The notes beneath the pieces were generated by a model, which was not told the DNA's origin, made no database searches, and saw nothing but the letters and a program-made list of their open reading frames with translations. A DNA stretch of 5,796 nt from Methylovirgula sp. (GTDB lineage: Bacteria > Pseudomonadota > Alphaproteobacteria > Rhizobiales > Beijerinckiaceae): positions 1-5,796 of the forward strand of contig JASHUD010000109.1 of NCBI GenBank assembly GCA_030040215.1, given 5' to 3'. This document shows, piece by piece, positions 1 to 5,362 of this stretch. How positions within the stretch are numbered: the stretch's first letter is position 1; the number at the start of each line of letters is the position of its first letter. The position numbers and the translations under genes are program-made.

Positions 1-507
1 CACGACGCTAAAGGCTTCGTCGCCGTCGAGGTCGAGAAAGATCGGTTGCACGTCCGGATAGGCTTTGGCCTGCTTCGCACGGATGGGCGCGGGAACGGAA
101 GGCGGCACGATGCCGTCGCGCGCCGCCAGCGCTTTGCGCGACAGCGAGAAGGCAGGCGGATTATCGAGGTCGGTCGATATGTCGTTCAGTACCGGCAGGC
201 GAACGGACTGGACAGCGAGAAAAGCCGGATAAGCGAGCAGCAGCGCGGCAAGCAGAGAGCCGGTAAGGAGAACGCCGACGCCTTTGCGGCCCGTGCGCCA
301 GATCGCCACGGTGGCGGCGCCGGCGCAGAGTACGGCGAGACAGGCGATGACGATCGCCGAACCGATCACAGCAAGAACCGCCGTCGGATCAAGCCCGGCG
401 CGTCCCAAAAGCAGCCCCATGCCGACCACCGCCGCTGCGAACAGAGCGAGACGGCGGCTCCACAAAGCGCTATCCGAATAAGGTTCTTCGATGATGATCC
501 GGCGCAT
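1..507 (-). CDS. DUF1499 family membrane protein (3' end outside window)
   Basis: The minus frame is open from an ATG at 507 to the left edge, giving 169 residues and no stop, so the C-terminus is missing. The protein begins MRRIIIEEPYSDSALWSRR. Three hydrophobic stretches follow, at about residues 20-37, 42-68 and 77-98. A soluble part then begins near residue 107 (LNDISTDLDNPPAF) and contains AYPDVQPIFLDL. I recognise this start and the LNDISTDLDNPP block as the alphaproteobacterial DUF1499 arrangement: an N-terminal membrane part and a soluble domain of unknown function. The ATG has no good Shine-Dalgarno, but in-frame codons upstream reach a stop at 577-579 with only a TTG in between, and the N-terminus matches the family, so 507 is preferred. 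It is divergent from the phosphoesterase gene. No biochemical role can be assigned. Family call fairly sure; function unknown. Confidence 0.82.
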   Translation of the reverse strand, partial: MRRIIIEEPYSDSALWSRRLALFAAAVVGMGLLLGRAGLDPTAVLAVIGSAIVIACLAVLCAGAATVAIWRTGRKGVGVLLTGSLLAALLLAYPAFLAVQSVRLPVLNDISTDLDNPPAFSLSRKALAARDGIVPPSVPAPIRAKQAKAYPDVQPIFLDLDGDEAFSVV

Positions 508-701
508 GTCGGGCGCGAGGGTTTGCAGTATTTGCGGGCGCAATCGGCGCGGGCTTTGAGCCTTGCAGCTTACACCTTAAGAAATATCACAATATTCTGT
601 TTACCGCGCGGCTCGATGCTGCGCTAGGAGGCGCGAGACGGGCCGACGTCGACGCCTTGTCCAGCTCAGGATGCACCGCGAACTTTGCAATGGGACGAGC
701 C
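508..701. promoter_or_regulatory. Divergent intergenic region with AT-rich palindrome
   Basis: These 194 bases separate the starts of the DUF1499 gene (minus) and the phosphoesterase gene (plus), so both promoters should lie here. The only clearly AT-rich patch in the surroundings is at about 570-602. It contains a perfect inverted repeat, AATAT-CACA-ATATT, at 583-596. A weak plus-strand sigma-70-like pairing is TTGCAG (563-568) and TATCAC (585-590), 16 bases apart; TATTCT at 593-598 is an alternative -10. These boxes are inferred by eye and match consensus poorly. I see no coding frame of note in the region. Confidence 0.4.
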
Positions 702-1619
702 ATGAACGTGCTCACGCGCCGGCGTTTTATGCAAGCTGCCGGCGGCCTATTCCTCGGGACGACGGGCCTTGGCTCCTATGCGTTTGCGCTCGAGCCGGGA
801 TTCCGGCTCGAAGTGACCTCATATTGCGTCACGCCGCCGCGCTGGCCGCAAGGACTGAGCATCAATGCCGCCGTCCTTGCCGACATTCACGCCTGCGAAC
901 CGTTGATGTCCGCGGCGCGCGTCCGCCGCATCGCCGAGCTTACCAATCGCCTCAACCCCGACATCATCTTTTTGCTCGGCGACTTCAACGCCGGCCATCG
1001 GTACGTGACCGCCCCGGTCTACCCCGAGCAATGGGGCGAAGCCTTGTCGATTCTACGCGCCCCGCTCGGCGCCTACGCAATCCTCGGCAATCACGACTGG
1101 TGGCATGGTCCGTTGCCCGGCATGCCCAGCGACGGCGGCGAGGGCGTCCGCAGGGCGCTGCGCCACGCCAACATCCTCGTGCTCGAAAACGATGCGGTCA
1201 GGATCGCCAACAATGGCCATCCCTTCTGGGTCGCCGGGCTCGCCGATCAACTGGCATATCGCGCCGGGCCGTACGGATTCGAAGGAATCGATGATCTCTC
1301 CGGCACCCTTGCCAAGGTGAGCGATCATGACCCCGTCGTGCTGCTGGCCCACGAACCGTTCGTTTTCCGCCGCGTGCCGCAAGAAGTATCGCTCACGCTC
1401 TGCGGCCACACGCATGGCGGACAGGTCAACCTGCCGCTGCTCACCGCCGCCTATGCCGAGGCGCATTTCGGTACGCGGCGTATTTACGGCCACATTACGG
1501 AGCACGGCCGGCAGATGATCATTTCGGCGGGACTAGGTACGTCGATCCTGCCGGTGCGCTTTTTGTGTCCTCCGGAAGTGGTGAACGTGCAAATCGGCGG
1601 CGCGCCGGCAACTGCCTAG
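702..1619 (+). CDS. Tat-exported calcineurin-like metallophosphoesterase
   Basis: 305 residues. All the metal-site motifs of the calcineurin-like phosphoesterase fold are present in order: D61-x-H63 (LADIHACEP), G93-D94 (LLGDFNAG), GNHD at 129-132, H217 in LLAHEP, and GHTHGG at 235-240. The N-terminus has a twin-arginine motif (TRRRFMQ, residues 5-11), then a short hydrophobic stretch and a likely cleavage site near YAFA-LE (about residue 29). Export of a folded, metal-loaded enzyme to the periplasm is therefore expected. The closest characterised groups are YkuE/YaeI-like phosphodiesterases; the natural substrate cannot be read from sequence. I chose ATG 702 because it puts the Tat motif at the N-terminus and has GGGA at 692-695, six bases upstream. 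The frame extends upstream to TTG 657 and ATG 690, but those starts add 15 or 4 residues and have poorer ribosome sites. It converges on the L,D-transpeptidase gene. Confidence 0.9.
   Translation: MNVLTRRRFMQAAGGLFLGTTGLGSYAFALEPGFRLEVTSYCVTPPRWPQGLSINAAVLADIHACEPLMSAARVRRIAELTNRLNPDIIFLLGDFNAGHRYVTAPVYPEQWGEALSILRAPLGAYAILGNHDWWHGPLPGMPSDGGEGVRRALRHANILVLENDAVRIANNGHPFWVAGLADQLAYRAGPYGFEGIDDLSGTLAKVSDHDPVVLLAHEPFVFRRVPQEVSLTLCGHTHGGQVNLPLLTAAYAEAHFGTRRIYGHITEHGRQMIISAGLGTSILPVRFLCPPEVVNVQIGGAPATA
790..811. repeat. Intragenic perfect inverted repeat, 9-bp arms
   Basis: TCGAGCCGG (790-798) and CCGGCTCGA (803-811) are exact reverse complements around a four-base GATT loop. The repeat lies just after the signal-peptide region of the phosphoesterase gene, covering codons for LEPGFRLE. 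The coding sequence may fully explain it; no T-run follows, so it is not a terminator. Confidence 0.6.
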
Positions 1620-1631
1620 GTCAAAATGAGA

Positions 1632-1664
1632 AGCGCGCGGCCTTCCTGGAAAGGCGCGCGCGCT
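1632..1664. terminator. Bidirectional terminator hairpin between convergent genes
   Basis: In the 63 bases between the two convergent stop codons, AGCGCGCG (1632-1639) pairs with CGCGCGCT (1657-1664), and GCCTT (1640-1644) pairs with AAGGC (1651-1655). G1656 is the only bulge and the loop is CCTGGA. On the plus strand the stem is followed by GGGTTTTG, serving the phosphoesterase gene. On the minus strand it is followed by TTCTCATTTTG, serving the L,D-transpeptidase gene. The stem is strong but both T-tracts are short or interrupted, so termination efficiency is uncertain. Confidence 0.72.
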
Positions 1665-1682
1665 GGGTTTTGCCCGACGGCT

Positions 1683-2297
1683 TTATTCCACGACGACTTT
1701 GGTGCCGATCTTGGCGCGATTGTAGAGATCGATTGCATCGATGTTCGACATCCGGATGCAGCCCGACGAGACAGCCTGGCCGATCTGGTCCGGCTCATTC
1801 GTGCCGTGGATCCGGTAGAGCGTGTCCCGATCGCCTTGGAAGAGGTAGAGCGCCCGCGCGCCAAGCGGGTTCTCCGGACCGCCCGGCAGGCCGCCGGCAT
1901 CCGCCGTCGGCTGCAGATGCGGCCAACGTTTCACCATGTCGGACGGCGGCATCCAATGCGGCCATTCTTCCTTGCGGCCGACTGTTGCTACGCCGGTCCA
2001 GCCCGCCGCTTCGGAACCAGCGGCGATGCCGTAACGGATCGCCTTTTGGCCCGGCAGCACGTAGTAGAGGAACATGTGCTTGGTATCGACGATGATCGTG
2101 CCCGGCTTCTCGGTCGTTGCATAATCGACCTTGTAGCGCAGGAACTCCGACGGAATGTCGGCTTTCGGCGCAAGCGCCAGATATTCGCTGTCGCGCGCCG
2201 ACAAACTGGGATCGGGCGTGGCGACTCCGTCGGCCACGCATCCCGCAAGCGACATCGCCAAGACCGGCAATACCCCAATGAGTGTTTTGAATCGCAT
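1683..2297 (-). CDS. L,D-transpeptidase (YkuD) lipoprotein
   Basis: 204 residues from ATG 2297. The N-terminus MRFKTLIGVLPVLAMSLAGC is a lipoprotein signal with lipobox LAGC, so C20 would be lipidated and the protein membrane-anchored in the envelope. The YkuD domain starts near residue 66 (GTIIVDTKHMFLYYV) and ends at the C-terminus. Its catalytic motif is H164-G-T-N followed by SSGCIRM, with C180 the nucleophile and R182 conserved. Family members form 3-3 cross-links in peptidoglycan or attach outer-membrane proteins to it; which applies here is not visible. The frame runs back to 2450, but the 51 extra residues have no recognisable content and would bury the signal peptide; a GGGGA site eight bases before ATG 2297 supports the short form. 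No LysM or other peptidoglycan-binding module is present. It is divergent from the deacetylase gene and convergent with the phosphoesterase gene. Confidence 0.93.
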   Translation of the reverse strand: MRFKTLIGVLPVLAMSLAGCVADGVATPDPSLSARDSEYLALAPKADIPSEFLRYKVDYATTEKPGTIIVDTKHMFLYYVLPGQKAIRYGIAAGSEAAGWTGVATVGRKEEWPHWMPPSDMVKRWPHLQPTADAGGLPGGPENPLGARALYLFQGDRDTLYRIHGTNEPDQIGQAVSSGCIRMSNIDAIDLYNRAKIGTKVVVE

Positions 2298-2497
2298 CTG
2301 AATTTTCCCCGCCCTCGGAATGGAAATAACGCATTGGCCTTTGTCTTGCCATCCTCCCGTGTAGCTGAAAACCTCTTCGAGGCAAGAAGACGGCAGGCTG
2401 TGGCGCAAATGAAACAGCTCGCCTGCGCAGTCCTCGGCGTTGCTCGGCAATCCGTTCGTCCGGCGTGTCGCCGAACCTTCATTTTCTGGTGATCGGC
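2298..2497. promoter_or_regulatory. Divergent intergenic region, L,D-transpeptidase / deacetylase
   Basis: These 200 bases lie between two divergent starts and should carry both promoters. No box pair is convincing. A minus-strand TTGCCT followed 16 bases later by TACACG is the best -35/-10 candidate for the transpeptidase gene, but it is weak. Two possible dyads are visible: TCTTGCC (2344-2350) with GGCAAGA (2381-2387), and CCTC-TTC-GAGG at 2372-2382. They share bases, so only one could fold at a time. For the deacetylase, GGTGA (2488-2492) sits five bases before GTG 2498. Open frames across the region look like extensions of the neighbouring genes, not separate genes. Confidence 0.35.
2306..2316 (-). 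promoter_or_regulatory. Ribosome binding site deciding the L,D-transpeptidase start
   Basis: Read on the minus strand this is GAGGGCGGGGA, with GGGGA (2310-2306) eight bases before ATG 2297. It selects the start that gives a lipoprotein signal peptide over the longer open frame starting at 2450. Confidence 0.6.
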
Positions 2498-3475
2498 GTG
2501 GCTACTGCCCTTCTCGGCCATCCCGCGAGTCTCGGCCACGTGACAGGTTCCGGCCATCCGGAGCGCGCCGAGCGCCTTCGCAGCATCAAAAATGCCCTGG
2601 CAGGCGAGGAATTTCTCCCGCTTAAGCGCATCGAGGCGCCACGCGCCGACCGGCAGTCGATTTTGCGGGTTCATCCGCAAGGATACCTCGCAAAGATCGA
2701 GTCGACGCTACCCGCTGCGGGGTTGGTCGCGCTCGATGCGGACACGCTGTTGAGCCCCGGCACGTTCGAGGCCGTCCTACACGCGGCGGGAGGCGCGGTG
2801 TTGGCGACCGACTTGGTTTTCCGCGGCGAGGCCGACAACGCCTTTGTCGCGGTCCGTCCGCCCGGCCATCACGCCGAAGCGGAACGGGCAATGGGCTTCT
2901 GCTTCGTCAACACGGCGGCCGTAGCGGCTCGCCACGCGCAAGCGGAGCATGGCGCGGGACATATCGCGATCGTGGATTTCGACGCCCACCACGGCAACGG
3001 GACCCAGGCGATCTTCTGGTCGGACCCGACCGTACTCTATTGTTCGACGCACCAGATGCCGCTCTTTCCAGGCACCGGCGCGGCCCGCGAACGCGGCGAA
3101 TACGATACGATCGTCAACGCGCCGCTCTCGGCAGGCGCCGACGGAGGTCTTTTCAAAGAGGCGGTGGAATCGGTCATCTTGCCGCGCATCGCGGCTTTCG
3201 CGCCGGATTTGATCGTCATCTCCGGCGGGTTCGATGCGCACCACCGCGATCCGCTCGCCAATCTTAATTTTACCGAAGACGATTTCGCCTGGATCACCGG
3301 CAAGCTGATCGATGTCGCGCTCGCCCGCTGCGACGGGCGCATCGTCTCGGTGCTCGAAGGCGGTTACGATCTTGAAGCGTTGGCCGGCTCGACGGCGGCG
3401 CACGTGCGGACGTTGATGGGCCGCAGCATGCCGGCAGGTAACTTTCCTCAGCCTTCGCCTTCGACCGGCTCGTAG
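2498..3475 (+). CDS. Histone-deacetylase-family (arginase/deacetylase fold) amidohydrolase
   Basis: 325 residues. The zinc amidohydrolase motifs of class II deacetylases are complete and in order: LGHPASLGHVTGSGHPERAERL at the N-terminus (GHPER at 19-23), PPGHHAE with the active-site pair H124-H125, GFCFVNTAAVAA, VDFDAHHGNGTQ with zinc ligands D162 and H164, SGGFDAH with zinc ligand D246, and EGGY with the catalytic tyrosine Y290. It should be a soluble cytoplasmic enzyme that removes acyl groups from amines. Bacterial relatives act on acetylated proteins, acetylpolyamines or other amides, and the substrate is not readable here. GTG 2498 is my start, because it places the family N-terminus immediately and has GGTGA five bases upstream; GTG 2465 and GTG 2489 are in-frame alternatives adding 11 or 3 residues. 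The last 28 bases overlap the 3' end of ribB. From memory, xseB often follows this gene in relatives; it does not here. Confidence 0.92.
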   Translation: MATALLGHPASLGHVTGSGHPERAERLRSIKNALAGEEFLPLKRIEAPRADRQSILRVHPQGYLAKIESTLPAAGLVALDADTLLSPGTFEAVLHAAGGAVLATDLVFRGEADNAFVAVRPPGHHAEAERAMGFCFVNTAAVAARHAQAEHGAGHIAIVDFDAHHGNGTQAIFWSDPTVLYCSTHQMPLFPGTGAARERGEYDTIVNAPLSAGADGGLFKEAVESVILPRIAAFAPDLIVISGGFDAHHRDPLANLNFTEDDFAWITGKLIDVALARCDGRIVSVLEGGYDLEALAGSTAAHVRTLMGRSMPAGNFPQPSPSTGS

Positions 3476-4533
3476 GCGACGATCTCGATGCCGAATCCGG
3501 AGAGGCCGACGTATTTGAGCGGCGAGGAAGTGCGTAGCCGGATCGACGAAATTCCGAGATCGCGCAGGATTTGCGCGCCAACCCCGATCTCGCGCCATTC
3601 CTTGATGCGCAGCGTCTCCTTGTCCGGCCGCTCGGCTTTCGGCACGTTGACCGGCACCCCCGCCGCGCCGTCGCGCAGATAGACGAAGACGCCGCGGCCC
3701 TCTCTCCTGAATTGTGCGAACGTCTTGTGGATCAGAGTCCCGCCGGCGATCACGTCGGCGACGATGTCGGCGCGGTGCAATCGCGCCGGCATGTTGCGCC
3801 CGTCGCCGATTTCGCCTTGCACGAAGGCAAAATGCTGGACCGGATCGTAGGGTGTCACATAGGCATAGCCGGCGAGCGTTCCGCTGGGACCTTCCACCGA
3901 AAAAGCGCTGACCCGTTCGACGAGCTTCTCGCGCGCCTGCCGATAAGCGATCAGCTCGGCGACCGAAATCCGTCGCAAGCCGTGTTCCGTCGCAAAAGCA
4001 TCGATCTGCGGTCCGGTTCTGAGGCTGCCGTCGTCGTTGGTGAGCTCGCCGATCACCCCGACCGGCGGCAAGCCGGCGAGCCGGCAGAGATCGACCGCCG
4101 CCTCCGTATGGCCGGAGCGCATGAGGACGCCGCCCTCGCGGGCGATCAGGGGGAAGACGTGCCCGGGCCGGACGAAGTCGGCCGCCCCCATGTTCGAATT
4201 GGCGAGCGCCCGCACGGTTTGGGCGCGCTGCTCGGCGGAAATGCCGGTGGTGAGCCCGTGGCGCACGTCGGCGGAGACGGTGAAGGCGGTGCCGAGCGGC
4301 GCATCGTTGGTGGCAACCATCGGCTGGAGGTGCAGGCGCCGCGCGTCTTCCGAAGTGATCGGCGCACAAACGATACCGCTCGAATAACGGATGATGAAAC
4401 CCATCTTCTCGGGTGTGCAAAGCGCCGCGGCACAGATCAAATCGGCCTCGTTTTCGCGGTCGTCGTCGTCGGTGACGACGACGATCTCGCCGCGCGAGAT
4501 CGCCTCGATCGCTTCGGTCACCGAACGGCGCAT
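3448..4533 (-). CDS. ribB: 3,4-dihydroxy-2-butanone 4-phosphate synthase with degenerate GTP cyclohydrolase II-like domain
   Basis: 361 residues. Residues 1 to about 205 are a full RibB domain, which converts ribulose 5-phosphate to 3,4-dihydroxy-2-butanone 4-phosphate plus formate, the four-carbon input for riboflavin. Visible motifs are DRENEAD (25-31; relatives often have G where A30 is), RYSSGIVCAPIT (49-60), DVRHGLTTGISA (89-100), DFVRPGHVFPL (119-129), and RSGHTEAAVDL (139-149) with catalytic-site H142 and E144. Residues 210-361 resemble RibA at its end (IGVGAQILRDLGISSIRL) but lack the zinc-binding cysteine cluster, so this part is probably not a GTP cyclohydrolase II. A bifunctional ribBA label would therefore be misleading. 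The ATG at 4533 has GGGAG nine bases upstream. I see no FMN riboswitch in the 64-base spacer. The 3' end overlaps the deacetylase gene. Confidence 0.94.
   Translation of the reverse strand: MRRSVTEAIEAISRGEIVVVTDDDDRENEADLICAAALCTPEKMGFIIRYSSGIVCAPITSEDARRLHLQPMVATNDAPLGTAFTVSADVRHGLTTGISAEQRAQTVRALANSNMGAADFVRPGHVFPLIAREGGVLMRSGHTEAAVDLCRLAGLPPVGVIGELTNDDGSLRTGPQIDAFATEHGLRRISVAELIAYRQAREKLVERVSAFSVEGPSGTLAGYAYVTPYDPVQHFAFVQGEIGDGRNMPARLHRADIVADVIAGGTLIHKTFAQFRREGRGVFVYLRDGAAGVPVNVPKAERPDKETLRIKEWREIGVGAQILRDLGISSIRLRTSSPLKYVGLSGFGIEIVAYEPVEGEG
4460..4502. repeat. Two overlapping perfect hairpins in the 5' coding region of ribB
   Basis: TCGTCGTCGTC (4460-4470) and GACGACGACGA (4474-4484) are exact reverse complements around a three-base loop. 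CGATCTCGC (4482-4490) and GCGAGATCG (4494-4502) are another exact pair, also with a three-base loop. They share 4482-4484, so only one can form at full length. They fall on ribB codons 11 to 25, encoding ISRGEIVVVTDDDD. The VVV/DDDD part explains much of the first repeat; the second is less obviously forced by the protein. Confidence 0.7.
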
Positions 4534-4559
4534 GCGAAAACGCTCCCGGATGTGTTAGG

Positions 4560-4582
4560 CTCGCCAAGTTTAGATAGGCGAG
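4560..4582. repeat. Inverted repeat in the ribB / glycosidase divergent spacer
   Basis: CTCGCC (4560-4565) and GGCGAG (4577-4582) flank an 11-base AT-rich centre, AAGTTTAGATA. This is the geometry of a short operator or a leader hairpin, and the centre overlaps a candidate -10 box for ribB. Function is inferred from position only. Confidence 0.45.
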
Positions 4583-4598
4583 AATCGCGATCGCACAA
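4571..4598 (-). promoter_or_regulatory. Candidate ribB promoter
   Basis: On the minus strand TTGTGC (4598-4593) and TATCTA (4576-4571) are 16 bases apart, a plausible sigma-70-type pair. It would give a ribB leader of about 30 bases. The -35 box overlaps the first base of the divergent glycosidase start codon, and the -10 lies inside the inverted repeat at 4560-4582. The -35 match is only partial, so this is tentative. I see no equally good plus-strand pair for the glycosidase gene. Confidence 0.35.
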
Positions 4599-5362
4599 TG
4601 CCGGCAAAGTTTGCGCCCCCTCTGCGGATCGCCTTAATCTTGATCGGGCTTCTCGCGGCTTCCGGCACGCTGCCGGCCGCGCGCGGCGGCTGTACGCAGA
4701 TCACCGCCGCCGAGCGCCTTTATACGGTGTGCACGTTCGATGTCCGCTACGATCGGCTGCGGCTCTTCTTCGCCGGCGCCGACGACCGGCCGTATGGAAG
4801 TTTCAGCGCCGTCTCCGCGGCGCTGAAACCGCAGGGCGAGGCGCTCGTCTTCGCCATGAATGCCGGCATGTTCGGTCCGGATTTCCGGCCGATCGGCCTC
4901 TACATCGAAGGGGGACGGCAACTCAGCCCCGCCAATACGCGCTCCGGCCCCGGCAATTTTCATATGAAGCCGAACGGCGTCTTCTACTTCGATTCCACGA
5001 CAGTCGGCATCCTGGAGACGAGCCGCTTTCTCAAATCCGGTTTGAAACCCGCGTATGCGACGCAATCGGGCCCGATGCTGGTGATCGACGGCAACCTGCA
5101 TCCCAAGATCGAGCCGTCCGGCACCTCGGCGAAGATCCGCAACGGCGTCGGCGTGAAAGACGGCCATATGGTGGTCTTCGCGATCTCCGAGGAGCCCGTC
5201 ACCTTCTACGAATTCGCCACGCTGTTTCGCGACCGACTCGGCTGCCCGAATGCGCTGTTTCTGGACGGGTCGGTCTCGAGCCTCTACGCGCCGGAGATCG
5301 GCCGCGACGACGGCCTGCTTCCGCTCGGCCCGATCGTCGGGGTCGTCGTGAAGGCGCCCTAA
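4598..5362 (+). CDS. Exported phosphodiester glycosidase family protein (NAGPA / DUF2233)
   Basis: 254 residues. An N-terminal signal peptide is visible: KFAPPLR, hydrophobic core at about 10-22, likely cleavage near 25-30 (TLPAARG). There is no lipobox, so it is probably soluble in the periplasm or secreted. The family blocks occur in order: VFAMNAGMFGPDFRPIGLYI (84-103), GNFHMKPNGVFYF (119-131), TQSGPMLVIDG (155-165), KIRNGVGV (179-186), LFLDGSVSSLY (220-230) and GPIVGVV (244-250). Characterised relatives of this fold include the mammalian enzyme that removes N-acetylglucosamine from a phosphodiester; bacterial members are mostly uncharacterised, and the substrate here is unknown. C32 and C45 could form a disulfide. 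The ATG at 4598 lacks a strong Shine-Dalgarno, but no better in-frame start keeps the signal peptide. It is divergent from ribB and its stop overlaps the next gene's. Confidence 0.88.
   Translation: MPAKFAPPLRIALILIGLLAASGTLPAARGGCTQITAAERLYTVCTFDVRYDRLRLFFAGADDRPYGSFSAVSAALKPQGEALVFAMNAGMFGPDFRPIGLYIEGGRQLSPANTRSGPGNFHMKPNGVFYFDSTTVGILETSRFLKSGLKPAYATQSGPMLVIDGNLHPKIEPSGTSAKIRNGVGVKDGHMVVFAISEEPVTFYEFATLFRDRLGCPNALFLDGSVSSLYAPEIGRDDGLLPLGPIVGVVVKAP
4800..4829. repeat. Intragenic perfect inverted repeat, 12-bp arms
   Basis: GTTTCAGCGCCG (4800-4811) and CGGCGCTGAAAC (4818-4829) are exact reverse complements around a six-base loop (TCTCCG). The repeat lies inside the glycosidase gene, over the codons for GSFSAVSAALKP. 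No T-run follows on either strand, so it does not look like an intrinsic terminator. It is the longest perfect hairpin I found in the window. Confidence 0.75.

Noticed and set aside
46..627. 193-residue plus-strand open frame
   Set aside because: It is antisense to the DUF1499 gene, whose minus-strand translation gives clear membrane segments and family motifs. The plus frame is rich in Arg, Gln and Gly with no recognisable content.
657..701. N-terminal extension of the phosphoesterase from TTG 657 or ATG 690
   Set aside because: The twin-arginine motif should lie near the N-terminus, and ATG 702 has the better-spaced GGGA site.
2298..2450. N-terminal extension of the L,D-transpeptidase to 2450
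   Set aside because: The extra 51 residues have no family similarity I can see and would place the lipoprotein signal internally. A GGGGA ribosome site supports ATG 2297.
1626..2492. 288-residue plus-strand open frame
   Set aside because: It is the antisense shadow of the L,D-transpeptidase gene, which has a lipobox and an intact SSGC catalytic motif.
2777..4567. 596-residue minus-strand open frame
   Set aside because: It runs antisense through the deacetylase gene and out of frame through ribB. The translation is arginine- and alanine-rich with no recognisable motif, whereas the genes it overlaps carry full catalytic motifs. It is a GC-rich shadow frame.
4534..4597. Possible FMN riboswitch upstream of ribB
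   Set aside because: The spacer is only 64 bases, far shorter than the multi-helix FMN aptamer, and shows only one short dyad.
5065..5076. 12-base perfect palindrome ATCGGGCCCGAT in the glycosidase gene
   Set aside because: It has no loop, lies on the conserved QSGPM coding motif and short palindromes of this kind are common in GC-rich DNA.
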